DNA of 64,000 bases from Ceratothoa steindachneri. Lineage: Eukaryota > Arthropoda > Malacostraca > Isopoda > Cymothoidae. Both the position numbers and the translations under genes were made by a program. The stretch spans positions 39,945,724 through 40,009,723 of the forward strand of contig OZ018327.1 of the NCBI GenBank assembly GCA_963969495.1. The letters are read 5' to 3'. The notes under the pieces were generated by a model that worked only from the letters and a program-made list of their open reading frames with translations, was not told the DNA's origin and did no database searches. Below are positions 13,701-25,156 of this stretch, piece by piece (position 1 is the stretch's first letter; each line of letters starts with the position of its first letter).

Positions 13701-14562
13701 TGAAAGATTTTTTCACCGAATATACCACCTGATGTACATAAAATGATTGCCACTTATGTTTGATTTACCACATTGCACCGCACCTTTGGTTATTGGTTGG
13801 CACCTATGTTAGAGATTAATTAGGGTGGCGTCTAAAACAACTCACTTTTATATAATTTTCTTCCACATTTATTTTCATATGGCAAAGAAGTAATGGCCTT
13901 ATTTCATTATTATATTGTCAAATTTAATAAAAGTTGCATGCAAGTCATTTTTATTAATTTCCTAAAAGTGGGTAAAATTAACCCAGCAAAAGCAATAGTT
14001 TTACAGATGCCCATGAAAGTTCTCGAGTCGAGGTATCCACTAGCGCATCCCCATCTGCCTGTGCAAACACCATTAACTCTCCTAGGAAGGACCACCTGAA
14101 AAGTCCGACAACCCAAGTTTTGTTTGTTGGCACTAAAAAAAAATTTGGACTATCCCTAATGGCAAATCTTTGCACAATTTGTTTGCACAGGTATTTCTCC
14201 CGCCTCTTTTTCAAGGGTTTCAAGAATAGTCCATCGTAACTTCTCTTTCTTTACAGTTTCCTCTGAAAGATCTTTTCTTTTTTTTTTTAGAGGGTAATGT
14301 AGACTGAGGTATGGGTTCAAAGGATACAGCCTCAAGATGAGGTACCCCTTTCCCGAGCATCTGATTTCCACAGCATAAATTTGCATGCTTGTCTTCAGGA
14401 AAAATGGTGCCAGAGGTTCCCCTCCCAGATGGCAAAGTCGGAAATGCAATTACCCTAAAGCGACTTGCAGGCCCACCACACCCTGCTTTGAAGCGAGGTT
14501 GCGCTTATTTCTGAGAAGGAAGTTTGTTCGGCTGTGGACTCTCAAATTATATAGTCTTAAAA
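10706..14562. other. No recognisable gene
   Basis: I see only short open frames without family motifs. Both strands around 12839-13492 have 80-100-codon frames, but they overlap antisense and carry no recognisable domain. Confidence 0.45.
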
Positions 14563-16120
14563 CCAGGTGCGGCAGAAAAACCTACATTTGAAAGGTTGAC
14601 AAAAGGAAGAAGAAACTTTTATGAAAAATTAATTTTACTGTTTAAACAAAGGGTTACAGTTTTTGTTAATTTAGTTTTAAAAATTACATCTAAATGGTGA
14701 CCTTATCGGGGGGGGGGGGAAGGGGGCTCTTTCTTATATTTATTTCTTGAGATCAAGATGCCCCGGGGCCCTCAAACATTTCTTCCAGTAATCTGACTCG
14801 TAGGCTGAGATGCCTTCTTTAAGGTGGCTGGGTTAATTCTTTATCTTTCTTCATATTAACTTGACGATGTCATGAGTCTTGTGCATCTCGGGGCTAGCAC
14901 TACCAATACGCCACTGCGTAGTCCGTCCTGACTTGGTAATTTAATGGGCTATTCTATTCTCGCGTTGGAAGGAATTTTTCTCCGATACATCTTCGCACCC
15001 CTACAACCTATTCGCTATACACCGTTACAGACGGTTTCTGAAGTTTTCCATCACTCGAAGAGTCCTTGCAGACTGTATTTCTGCAATCTTTTGACGAATA
15101 GCATCCTTTAATTCTTCAATGGTACCCGGTCGATCTTTGTAGACCTCGGCTTTCAAGTAACCCCAGAGAAAAAAATCACTGGTTGAGATCGGGCGAGCGT
15201 GCTGGCCCTTGAATCTCACCGCGTAAGGAAACCAAACGTCCTGGAAACATTTCTCTCTGGGCTTCCATTGATCTTGCTGTGTGTCCGGTCGCTCTATCCT
15301 GCTGAAACATCACATTCGGATTGCGGAGGTCGTTTACTTTTGGTTCCAGAAATGTCTGCAACATCTCTACATTTCGGCCAGATGTTACTGTAACACTGGT
15401 TTCTCCTAAAAAAAATAAGGACCCCATACACCTAATTTCGAAACTGCGCACCATAGTCACTCGCTCACTGTAGAGGTCTTTCATGAATGTCTTGGGTTAC
15501 TTTCCACCCAATAACGAAAATTTTGCTTATTCATTCAGCCTGAGAGATGAAGGTGAGCTTCATCACTTGTGAGAAGAACGGCATTTATAGGAACATTTTG
15601 AACGACATCGTAACAACATGACACGAGTTTCCCAGTCCCGTTCGTTCAGTTTCTGAGTAATCATTAATTTATATGGATGGAACTTCAGATCAGTGTGTAG
15701 AATTCTTCTGACTGTTCGATCAGACAATCCCAAAGCAGAAGCACGTTTGCGAACTGAACGCGTATGAGACCGAGTAACAGTCTCACAGCTTGAACACTGT
15801 CGAGTTCGAGGTCTTCGAGGTGGCTCTGAAATTTGCAACCCATAGCAGTAATGATTTTCTGTCCGCAACAGCATCATTCCAACCTAACATGTAAATGAGC
15901 TCGAAAAGTTCTGTGTTGCCATTACAGATTCATCATTCTTCAAAAACGTTTCTACAGCAAAAGTACGATGTACACCAGTCCAAACCATATTGCTTGATGA
16001 GGCTATCTGAAAAAAAATGGAAAGTCATTAGCTAAATGAAAACATCATTGGCACTTGCATAAGTTCATTAGCAACACAGGTAAAAGTTTAAAATGTGGTA
16101 GGTATTTCTGCCGCACCTTG
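14563..16120. mobile_element. Tc1/mariner element with terminal inverted repeats
   Basis: The terminal inverted repeats are 23 bp with two mismatches: left 14563-14585 (begins CCAGGTGCGGCAGAAA) and right 16098-16120 (complement begins CAAGGTGCGGCAGAAA). A TA follows the right end; the left flank is AA, so one copy of the TA target duplication seems mutated. The 1558-bp span holds one decayed minus-strand transposase. The G run at about 14707 lies between the left TIR and the coding region. Confidence 0.7.
15020..15990 (-). pseudogene. Tc1/mariner transposase, frameshifted
   Basis: Read down the minus strand the protein is nearly complete but split among frames. It starts near 15985 with MVWTGVHRTFAVETF, the N-terminal region typical of a widespread arthropod Tc1/mariner group. 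An HTH follows (ALGLSDRTVRRILHTDLKFH, about 15670-15740). The three catalytic acidic positions can be placed: TSDEAHLHLSG (about 15555), QQDRATGHTAR (about 15290) and RSPDL (about 15185). The C-terminus ends with FFLWGYLK (about 15165) and RVMENFRNRL (15025-15055). At least two in-frame stops and several frameshifts inactivate it. It sits inside the TIR pair and is this element's own transposase. Confidence 0.75.
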
Positions 16121-17038
16121 TATAAGACACGGCCGCGTGGTGCCTCAATCTTTCAAAGGGATAGAACCTCTAAGGTTGCAGTGTCTTGGACTTAAAAGGC
16201 CGTTTCCTCCCGGGTTGAACAGTATTTTTTTTATAAATGGGCGGGTAGGGGCTACAAAGATTGAAAAGAAAAAAATATTCTCAATAAAACGTTGCACAGG
16301 CTGGCGATACTTAGGGGGTCGGGGAAACTACGATCGATGACTGGCAAAATGAGGACAAGCCAATTGAAGATAGGTTGGTCCCCTCCGCTAAAAAAAAAAG
16401 AAAAACTGCAAGGCGTGATGGGAACTTGTTAAGGGACTACCTTTAGGAGCCAATTCACTGAAGCTTAGAGGCTAAATGCCAACACAGGTTATATAACTGG
16501 ATGAAGACCCATCGCATGCGTCTTGCCACAACTAAAATATAATCGAGGAAAGATCAAAAAGGCAATGCAGGATTATCCGGCCCCTATAATAGGTTGTAAA
16601 GGCCAGTCTAAATTGCCCTCATTGCACGGGAACCAGCCACTTCAGTTTTCTGCAGCCATGGACAGGAGGTAATAATTAGCAAATTGCTAAAATAATCTTT
16701 TAAGAAAATTTGGATGTCTAAAAGTTAAAAGAATGGTCGAAGATTCAGCGGCAAAGACTTGTCTGACTTGAACTACCTGTATGTGTGGTCGCATGCTCGA
16801 GGAACTGGTACTTATGGTGGAATGAGGACTTGTCGAAGCTCTACATGCTTGTGCAAACGAAACAGGTGGTGCATGCCAAATGGGTCGGCGACAGCGGATG
16901 AGCAAGGAGTCGACTGCGTAGGTATGGTAACCAGCATATCTTAGGATCAAGATTTACACCCACGAGACGATCTCTACACCTTGTAGGAAGATAAGTGGCA
17001 GAAAAAGATCCTCTACCCAGTTTTGCTCCTGGAAAAGT
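16121..17038. other. No recognisable gene
   Basis: I see no supported gene. The segment lies between the Tc1/mariner element and the RT of NLR-2, so it may contain the degraded RNase H/3' end of NLR-2, but I could not find the motifs. Confidence 0.35.
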
Positions 17039-18034
17039 CTAATACCAAGTTGTGAACCTTTTGAAACTGCATAGACTCGCCGCTGCTGATGGAAGGCGAG
17101 GCAAGGGACCGTAGAGTGCCAAGTCATCGACGAAAAGGGCCTCCGATAAAATCTCTAGTAGAGAAATGATATCATTGATCGCAATTACAAAACAAAATAT
17201 TCCCCTTAGGAACTTCCTCTTGAGGTTGCAGGTTAGAGTAGGCGTCTCCAACACGCACCATAAAGAATAGATACAAAGAAACGGACCTTTCAGTCCCTGA
17301 AAAAAAAGCTCTGCACAGATTCCTCAAAACTTACCAAGTGGTCAATAGTGCCAGAACCCGCAAAAACTGCCCTGAAATGGAGTCTAAGTGATTCGTTTCC
17401 AGGAACCAATTCGAGCGCCAAACACTACGTTCTCTTTCAACTTGGCGGTAGTGATCTGCGTCGAATTCGTATTTTCCTGGTTTGATAAAGTAGACAATCC
17501 CAACGCGCAATAATGTGTAAGAATGAAAGTGCCGAATCATCAAAATTGGTCCCGTCAGGGCCAGTAGAAGTATACCTACAAAGGCACAATGCAGCACGCA
17601 ACTCGTGAATGGAGACCAAGGAAATATATATAAGGTTGGAGCTCGTCGTAAAATTGAGAGGAGGGAATCATTTAATTTATAGGCTAGAAAAGTATTATTG
17701 TAACTGCATGGAAATGGCCATAAATGGTGGTATTCACCAAACATCCCTACAAATTGAGGGTGGGCGTATCATGGTCGGCATAATGGCCCTGAATCTTGAT
17801 AATGCTCAGAGATCTTTGCGTTCGGGGTCATAGAGGAAATCGATGAAACGTAGCGAGGACATTAATTTCGATGAGCCTGAAGAACCGCACTCCGATGTCC
17901 GTCTTGACTGTAATCGATGTGAAGGTACGCAACTGCCGCGTCCTCACCATTGAAACTCCCCCCTCCCCCGGAGGCACTTGTGAAAGATGCCTCTCGGAAG
18001 TCTTCCCAATTGGCATGGCCTAATTCCCACTTGA
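17039..18034 (-). pseudogene. NLR-2 (I-like) pol: end of endonuclease and reverse transcriptase
   Basis: The minus strand carries RT fragments in order: SIHELRAALCLC then TGPDGTNFD (about 17540-17620, the conserved N-terminal RT box), WFLETNHLDSI (about 17395) and, after a gap, AINDIISLL then LFVDDLALY (about 17120-17190), the catalytic F-V-D-D box. Multiple frameshifts separate them and the fingers/palm region is shortened. RNase H was not found downstream. The part from about 17640 to 18034 continues the C-terminal endonuclease region (for example ASFTSA). This copy belongs with the endonuclease and gag upstream on the same strand; the 559-bp NLR-1 derivative lies between. Confidence 0.6.
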
Positions 18035-18593
18035 CTTTTTTTCTTTCTTTTTTTAGGAGCCCATCTGGCGACTGTCTACTAGGGCAAAAGTCGCCGTTCT
18101 CAAACCACTAGACTATATTAAAAGAAGGAAGCGCTCTCCGGCGTCGGGGGTAGGCCCGCATGGTGACCCTATTTGTATCACGAGACTCAAACGCTAATCA
18201 CCTCGCGAAGTAGCCCGCTCTGCGAGGGGTGAATACGGGGCCAGCTGCCTTCCCCCCAGTGGCCAGGCAGCCCTCCTTCGGCATGACGGCTCCCCCTTGG
18301 GATGGGCGTAAAATTGATAGACCGTGAAGGGAGAGAGAAAGGGTATATGAAGAAGGTTGGGGTGTGTCAGGTTGTTAAAAACCCATCACACGAAAACGGA
18401 GTTCAGGGCTGAGAGGGCGTTTTCTCAGCCCCGATCTGGGATGGTTGGGTGAGAAGAAGCTGTGAAATTAGAGACCAACCAGAGAGAGTTGTGGGACAGG
18501 TTGTAGGGAAACAAGACATGGTGTCAGAAATAACGAGAAGAGGCTAAGCTGGGGCCAGGAAAGCAAATTCGCCATGCCCATTACGGGGAAGAG
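18035..18593 (-). mobile_element. Short deletion derivative of NLR-1 (5' leader joined to 3' end)
   Basis: From 18593 down to about 18158 the sequence matches the NLR-1 leader (compare 55850-56345: the ATGCCC-TTACGGGG start, AAGAGGCT, CGCAGTAGCCCGCTCTGCG). It is then joined directly to the last 110 bp of NLR-1 (18059-18157: TCTCCGGCG and the terminal CCATCTGGCGACTGTCTACT segment), ending in an A-rich tail. All of gag and pol is missing. The flanks carry a near-identical 8-mer, ccacttga at 18027-18034 and tcgcttga at 18594-18601, compatible with a target duplication. The piece interrupts the NLR-2 endonuclease, whose reading resumes on the other side. Confidence 0.65.
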
Positions 18594-19243
18594 TCGCTTG
18601 AGACGCACGGTTGTATAAAGGCTAGAATGAACGGCCGACAAGATAATAGGGAAGTGGCCACTCCGATAGAAGTCAGCAAGGGCTGAATGTCGAAAATCAG
18701 TGAGACAATCCAGAGATAAGAGAGACAGGTCAACACAACTAAAAGAATCCTTCTCGAAATCATAAGAAGTAAAATAGCCGGTGTTCAAAACGCAAATTCA
18801 GATAATAAAAAGTCTAAAACATTGCCTTGGGCATTACGAGTAAGGTGACTCCAATATTGGTGACGGGCATTAAAATCTCAAGAGTAATAAAAATGGAGAG
18901 GGTAAGTGATCTACAATTTCTAAAAGATCAGGATCTTTACAATGGTAAAGAAGAAGGGAGGTAAATAGAGCAAACAATAAAAAGCCTTGTAAGAAAAACC
19001 CTCACAGCAAAAGCTTTGAGGGCAGTGTGTAGGGGAGGGAAGATACATGGTGAGATGACGAAACCATAACAGACGACCCCCGACCGGAGCAATTGAGTTG
19101 AAAATACGAAAACCGGGTACCGCCGGAAAAGGGTGGGTACCCATTTTGGTCTCCTGAAGACAAACAACAGCATGATGGAGAGTCGTCAAAAGGACTTTGA
19201 GTTCTTCCCAATTGGGAAGAACGCTTTGAAAATTCCATTGCAA
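18594..19243 (-). pseudogene. NLR-2 (I-like) endonuclease domain
   Basis: This is an APE-type endonuclease of a non-LTR ORF2. It begins near 19243 with MQWNFQSVLPNWEELK, the usual start of this domain, followed by VVCLQETKM, which holds the catalytic Glu of the QET motif. Downstream segments are in other frames (RGSSVMVSSSHH; SIYLPSS). The C-terminal part reads SCVDLSLLSLD then SGHFPII at about 18645, where SDH is expected, so the catalytic Asp is replaced by Gly. Frameshifts occur near 19090 and 18940. The domain is cut by the NLR-1 derivative at 18593. It directly follows the gag on the same strand. Confidence 0.65.
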
Positions 19244-20780
19244 AATGGAGGATATTATGTGGGACAGTTATATACCACAGTAGATATCTTTTCCTCCTTT
19301 GTGGCCGAGGTTAAGTTTGAAGTACATCCCAAACAGCTTCGGGGACGAAGAGAAGATTTCGAGGAGCCTGTTGTAGCAGGGAAAGAGATCCTGGAAGGAA
19401 CGGTGACGGTGGATATTTCCGAGGAACCCGTAGAGGCCCATGCCTGTTACGGGCGCGCAGCCCGGCGGAAACGGAAGGTCGATGAGAGATTTTGGGAGGA
19501 TAGATCCGGAATCGTGCGCCGAGGGCGCTTTCGATGTCTGAGGGGTTAATCCAATGACCGCGGCTGCTGATGTTGGAATATCATCGGCCTCCATCAGATC
19601 ATGGATAGGAAGGTGAATGGGCAGAGCGGTATTCTGAGCAAAGTACTGGATTGATTTCTGCAACCGTTTGGGCCCGTAAGGGGCCTACGTCTTGTAAAGG
19701 GCGGTTAGCGCTTGAGAAAAAGAATATTGAGCAACAGGAGAAAAGTCCATTGAAGACTCGATGCTCAGCCGAGTCAGCTCCATAGGCAGCCCGCTTATTG
19801 ATCCCCGATGGACCAGATAAGGCACCCTTCCTCTTACCAGAGGGCTGGGTAGAAGAACCATCACTGATCGATGCAGATTCTTTCAATTAAGGTCTGATGT
19901 TAAAGGACTCACCCTGAGCGGCCATCCCGGCTAGAGCCACCGAGGAGATGGGAGCAACGTTAGGTATCTCGGTGTGAGAGCGATGCTTCGAAGATCTATC
20001 GGGAGTACTTCTGAGATAAGCGGTAGATGTGTGGTGAGATGCTACAGGTGTGTCGGAACTCGAACGTGATGGTCGATTTCGTCCAGCGGAACGAAAAATA
20101 CGAGTATGTTTGAAAATATGGCCAAAAGGTGAAGTTTGTGCTCGAACACGACGAGCCTCTCTCACGTTCATACGCAGAGTGTCGCGCAAAGCGAGGACCT
20201 TTTTGTATATCAAGATTTGGCAGGTTTTCGACGCAGCGCTGTGACCACCACCGCAGTTGGCACAGCGCGGTGTTTTGGCGCATTCAAGGCCATGGTAATC
20301 AGAACCAGAATTCACACAGGAACTGAGGTGCCGACAGTCATGACCAACATGTCTAAATTGGTTGCAATTGAAGCAACGTCTGGATAGGTCGATGTAGAGG
20401 CATACCGAGACACGAAGGTACCCAGCTTTAATAAACTGGGGCAGTTCTTGACGTTAAAACGTTATAATCAATGTGGTAGTTGGAGTCGAGCAAAGCCCAC
20501 AGTTTTAGTCTGGAGACGTGTGAGATCGTGGTCCCTTAATTCATTCGAACGGACAACATCTTTGACAAAATTCAGATGTGGGTGGAGAGAAACGGTTATG
20601 GGAACATCGGCAATCGAAGACAGATTTCGGACAAGGTTAGGCTGAGAGTGAAATTTCACCTCAACCATGCTATCACTACAACATCTTGACCACATCCGGC
20701 AGGTTTCACCACAGCGGGACTCAAATGATTCATTGACGTTAAACAAATCCACTTTTGCAAACGGGGGTTGAGATAAGCTA

Positions 20781-21700
20781 CGAGGGGCGGTCAATAAGTT
20801 TTGCGAATCGGTAGGGCAAAACAGAGGAAGGGGGGTGGCTGTTTGTGGGGGTGTTAGGACAAGTTATGACAAGTCAGGACTTGCTACTGGCTCGTATATT
20901 TAAGAAGCAGTAGCTGATCGCAAATCGTCAGTCACAAATTTTTCAACAATGGAGAAGGTTAAGCACCGCGCAGTGATCAAATTTTTGACCAAGGAAGGCA
21001 AGAATGCAGAAGAGATCCATGTACGCATGGTTGCAGTGTACACCGACACCGCCCCTTCCTATGCAACCATTGCTCGCTGAAATAGGGAGTTCCGCCATGG
21101 TCGTGAGTCCCTTGAAGATGATCCCTGTCCAGGACGCCCGTCAGACGTGACCAACGAGGACAATGTGGCCCGTGTGGAGAGGAGGATCCTCGAAAATCGA
21201 CGGGTGAAGGTCGAAGAAATCGAGCGAGAACTTGGAATATGACATGGAAGTGTTATCAACATCATCCACGACAATTTGGCCATGACCAAGGTCTGTGCCC
21301 GTTGGGTGCCTAAAAACCTCGCCCCATGATCGACTTCAACGTCGTCAAAGTCCACAAGGTCATAGTTGCACAAGCTGCCCTGCGCGAGTGCGGATTCGAG
21401 GAGCTCAACCATCCCCCATAGAGTCCAGATCTAGCCCCTAGTGACTACCTTTTATTCCGCCAGTTCAAGGCTGCACTGCGTCGACGCCGGTTTGGGGACG
21501 ATGAAGATGTCCAGCTCGCCGTCCAGGAGTGGATTGAACAGCAGTCGGGAGATTTCTGGTTGTCGGGAATTCGAAGCCTCAGGGACAAGTGGCGCAAGTG
21601 CATTGGAGTCGAGGGTAGTTATATTGAAAAATAATAAAACACTTTTCCTCATAACTCGTTTCCTTATATCCGAATTGCAAAACTTATTGATCGCCCCTCG
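20781..21700 (+). mobile_element. mariner element, internally deleted (copy 1)
   Basis: The terminal inverted repeats begin CGAGGGGCGGTCAATAAG (left, 20781) and, on the complement of the right end (21700), CGAGGGGCGATCAATAAG; both continue TTTTGC. TA dinucleotides at 20779-20780 and 21701-21702 form the target duplication. The element is 920 bp where mariners are usually about 1.3 kb. The missing part is the central catalytic region. It is inserted in the NLR-2 gag. Confidence 0.85.
20949..21634 (+). pseudogene. mariner transposase, central catalytic region deleted
   Basis: The start ATG at 20949 begins MEKVKHRAVIKFLTKEGKNA, the paired-HTH N-terminus of mariner transposases. The region continues through VYTDTAPSYATIA and NEDNVARVERRI to HDNLAMTKV and WVPKNLAP (about 21328). 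It then jumps to DFNVVKVHK and VAQAALRECGFEELNHPP (about 21335-21415), losing roughly 130 residues. The deletion removes the first catalytic Asp region and ends at or near the second. SPDLAPSDY with the third Asp is kept (about 21425). The C-terminus ends at TAA 21632-21634. In-frame stops at about 21078 and 21416 also disable it. The same deletion junction occurs in copy 2. Confidence 0.8.
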
Positions 21701-21860
21701 TAAATCTGGGTCCGTATCGTTGGTATAGGCATCCAGCGAGCGAGGGAGGGCTGAACGAGGGGCTGATTAACGTTTGGCACAAGAACCCTTACAAGAAGGG
21801 AGCCATAGCAAACAAATTTAACTTCATATTCTTCTTTGGGACTCCCCACCATGGAGTCCT

Positions 21861-23389
21861 ATACGGGCCCGGCGCTACTGCAACTCTCGATTCAGTTGCG
21901 TCTGGTATGACCTCTTGGAGAATGGATACGGATACACCAAACCTTCTTTATAGACCGAAGAGGATGTCCGAGTTCTCCTACGCGCGGAGAAAAAGGTGCC
22001 AATGGTGGGTTTCTCCTTGGGCAACGGCAAACGACGAAGGCGATAGAGACGCTGAACCTCCAATTTTCATGAAAGAAGAATTCAGAATCAGTCCCCAAAA
22101 AACAAGCAGAGGTCAGGTAACCGTCAGAGCCACTAGATAGGAGAAATGAGAGGGGGAAATAAAGTGCAGTGAAAGAAAATAATTGTCGAGGGGAAAAGAA
22201 GAGTGCAATAAAAGTCTGGTTCGCAGCACCATGAGACCCCAAAGGGCCCCAGGGCTGGCCCGCCTCGCTATGAGAATGCCAGAGCCTCTCTGGGACCAAC
22301 CGCTGAAAAAATGAAGGTTCCAGAGAGAGAGATGGGGCCTAAAGGAATAGGGAACCCATTCTTTGAAGCTGCCCTGGCCACAAAGCTTTCCAGAGCTGCA
22401 GATAGGTGTCCGGTTCTGGATGTATAGCTTAATTATAGGTGCTAGGGGGTCGATAACTTCCATGGTAGTTACGACTTTCCCATCAACTAGTTTTCTGGGC
22501 AATTGATTTCTCCATAGAAACAGTCTCCGTGGGCCTACCTAGTATTTCCTGAATGTCTGGCCGTTTCTGCCTGACGCCTGCTTCCTTGATGGTTGGCTGA
22601 ATGTGGCTCCTACTTGCACCATAAAAGGTGACCAAACGATTTCGTCGATCTAAGGCTGGTTCTCGCAGGATTTTCCCTACTGTATTCCTGGAGAAGTGGG
22701 CCGAAATATCGCCTCTTACGCCCTTGCTACAGTCTTTAACGTCGATTATATCCACATACTCTAGCCCGGATGTTGTTCGGCCAGCTTTCAATGCACACTG
22801 ATTTCGCTGAAAGCCGCCGCCTTTACTTGACTTCCCGAGTCGGAGAATGCTTCAACGACGTGTACGCTAATTGAGTTGCGTTCAGCTTTCGCTCATGCAT
22901 GGATGTCTAGTATGCCATGCTTAGACAAGGTCAACAGACCTAAGTCGCGTGCTCTCAATTATTCTGACTTATGACTTTATGATCATATGACCTTCAAAAT
23001 TTCAAAAACTCAATGAAAAGTAAAATGGTTACCATCCAACCTACGGACCGACATATTAACTTATAGAGTCACGTACACGCGACTAAAAACTAGATAAGCT
23101 AGGCATGGCTTTTTTCTAGATTTGTTAAACAAGATGGTGACGAAAGCTATCTTCCCAAACTCCTGGCGAATCGCTACTGTGTATGCGATCAGTCAAACGT
23201 GGAGAGATCACTCTGCCCCGGCCGGTTTCCTCCATTTTTCACTAAGCTGCGTGTGAATTTACTTACTTGATGTTGATTCAAGGCCCTACTCCAAAGATGC
23301 TCTGCAGGACCTCCCTCAACGATACTACACACGATAATCATATGTTATACTCAAGTCCCCTAGGTCGTCGTAACATTGCACAAAGAAAT
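21861..23389. other. No identified gene; one unplaced minus-strand open frame
   Basis: Adjacent to NLR-2 gag, 21861 to about 22480 may be its 5' leader (it contains a CCCCAAAGGGCCCCAGGG-type segment), but no other copy in the window confirms this. A 102-codon minus-strand frame at 22483-22791 (contains RRNRLVTFYGASRSHI) has no motif I recognise. 22800-23389 holds nothing I can support. Confidence 0.35.
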
Positions 23390-23690
23390 GGGTCTTTAGT
23401 CTTTTTTAAAAATCTCTAAATTTTCGCTATTCTTGATGTCTAGTGTTAACCTCTTAAACAATCTTGGTGCGCATTTTCCAAAAGCTCTGAAGCCCATGAT
23501 TAGATTACATCTTGGCTCCTCCAGTCGATGTTGGTCAGTGCTGGGTCTTAGCATGGGGGTATCCAAGAGGAAATCTATTAACAAATCCTTTATATATTCT
23601 GGTCTTCTAAATTTTAAAGCATTATAGATGATGAGGCAGATCTTGTAGACAATTCTTGCATTAATTGGTAGCCAATGCTACCAATTTGTT
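23390..23690 (-). pseudogene. LINE pol C-terminus (CR1/L2-like)
   Basis: The minus strand reads LPINARIVYKICLIIYNALK, then RRPEYIKDLL, then a frame containing RAFGKCAPRLFKRLTLDIKN and FKKD, then a short HFF end. The order (INARI..KI..L.Y.AL, PEYI.DLL, APRLWNSLP-like, FK..LKT) is the conserved C-terminal tail of CR1/L2-type reverse transcriptases. It is only about 100 codons, with one stop and one frameshift. It abuts the plus-strand NLR-1 fragment at 23691, so one element truncated or invaded the other. It is distinct from the L2-like copy at 44-46 kb. Confidence 0.6.
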
Positions 23691-25156
23691 AGGAGATATT
23701 GGTAAATGTTCGATTAGCCTTTTTCCTGGATAGGGGAAGCCACCTATCTTGTGCAGATTGAAGCTTCCGCAAGTTCCACTCTAGGTTGAATGCTCTCTGG
23801 CTAGAAGGTGCTATCTGTGAGGTCACTGTTCGTAGATAGCATTACGCCACGGTGTTTTTAGATTTGGAGAAAGCCTATGATATTGCATGGGTTGAATGCT
23901 CTCTGGCTAGAAGGTGCTATCTGTGAGGTCACTGTTCGTAGATAGCATTACGCCACGGTGTTTTTAGATTTGGAGAAAGCCTATGATATTGCATGGAGAC
24001 CCCACGATGGGGGCGAGGTGACGCCTCCCAATTCTAAAATATAAATTTCTAGATGGTTTTCGTGTACGTGTAGGAGAAGCCCCCTCCGGCCCAAGAGAGC
24101 GTCCTGCTGGTAAGTTTGGTCAGTGTCACTCTGACCTGAGCTTTAAGGCATCGCGTCTATGCTACCGGAAGATGTTCTCGCTGCTTTATAACGCAGCGAG
24201 GACCTTTCGATCTCTCTTGTTGCGGCCCAGATGCTAGCTCGAACAATCATGAACGGCATATCGCTATGCCGAAGGGCACGTGTTTTGGTTTCCTTGATAA
24301 GACGACTAGTCCCTCATCCTAAGCCCTTCGGGTTTAGGGTTAGGAAACTTCTCCGAGACCCCGCGTAACTATCGGACCAATTGTGCTTCTGGTTTTGCCC
24401 AGTATCTACTACCAAAACATACACAGTGTCGGAAATATTACGTTTGATTGTTTGGGAGCACACTTCGTGACAGTGTAGACGGATGGGTCCAATTCCTAAG
24501 AGGAGGGAGCCATCTACGTCTTATCCCTTCTGTTTGAAGTTGGAGAGGCTCTACTAGGCGATACGTCTGTTTTCACGGATAATCTGGCTGCGACTTAACG
24601 CTCAGTACGAAAGATACCCCATTGTGCCCTGTTCGGAGACCGAATCGTGATCTCTAACGACTAACAAAGTGCCCTGACTTCTCTCGAGGCTTTGTAATTG
24701 CACCCCTAGTTCGAGGTATCCATGATGCCGAGGATGTCGAGATTATTTTCTACTGGGTTCCTGGACATGTAGAAAAGGAGGATGCCAAAAACTCCGCGAG
24801 GAATGGGCGACCAGACCAGCGTTTTACTCATCTACATGATAGGAATCAGGTCAACTCTCCTGGCTGCGCTGCTACTTGCCCCAGTAGCTGGACGTGCGGG
24901 GTCGCTACCGGTTTTTTTTCTTGTGCTTGGGATGGGTTCGGTCATTAGACTTGTTACCTGTACGACTTCCGGAGGAGACGGCCTCCTCTATTCTATTTGA
25001 CTGCTTTTGAGCGCGTGCTCCGGTGCCGTGGGGAGGCGGGTGTCCCACATTTGAGGCTTTTTCTTGTTTGTTTTTGTATTTTTATTTTTTAATGTAGCCT
25101 AGTCTGCTAAATTATTTTTACGGTGATTTATGCCCTTGATGACAAGCGCCAAATAT
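23691..25156 (+). pseudogene. NLR-1 copy F: RT (partial), RNase H, 3' end
   Basis: The plus strand resembles the minus-strand NLR-1 copies. LVNVRLAFFLD (about 23700) and FRKFHS (about 23770) are RT motifs. ATVFLDLEKAYDIAW (palm motif A) is duplicated in tandem. RNase H pieces follow from about 24310: HPKPFGFRVRKLLRD, TDGSNS (first catalytic Asp region, preceded by a stop), FGDRIVISND then QSALTSLEAL, and EIIFYWVPGHVEKEDAKNSA (about 24740-24800). The 3' terminus is at 25118-25156 (CGGTGATTTATGCCCTTGATGACAAGCGCC). It is 5'-truncated and full of frameshifts. RT between palm A and RNase H is shortened, and the YVDD box is not visible. Confidence 0.65.
23785..23996 (+). repeat. 106-bp tandem duplication inside NLR-1 RT
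   Basis: GTTGAATGCTCTCTGG starts at 23785 and again at 23891; the two 106-bp units appear identical. Other NLR-1 copies have a single unit here, so the duplication is local and recent relative to the decay of the copy. Confidence 0.85.

Larger units (their letters stand above)
19268..21860 (-). pseudogene. NLR-2 (I-like) Gag with zinc knuckles, split by a mariner
   Basis: This is an ORF1/Gag nucleic-acid-binding protein. The N-terminal part lies at about 21860-21701 and, beyond the mariner, at 20780-20470 (VEVKFHSQPNLVR then VPITVSLHPHLNF, typical of the RRM-like Gag region). Zinc knuckles follow at about 20390-20215: CFNCNQFRHVGHDC (CX2CX4HX4C), a degenerate middle one, and CANCGGGHSAASKTC (CX2CX3HX6C). 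The serine/arginine-rich C-terminal region runs from 20200 to 19268. Stops and frameshifts are frequent. Removing the mariner with one TA rejoins one reading frame (AYTNDTDPDL then AYLNPRLQKW), showing a clean insertion. Confidence 0.65.
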
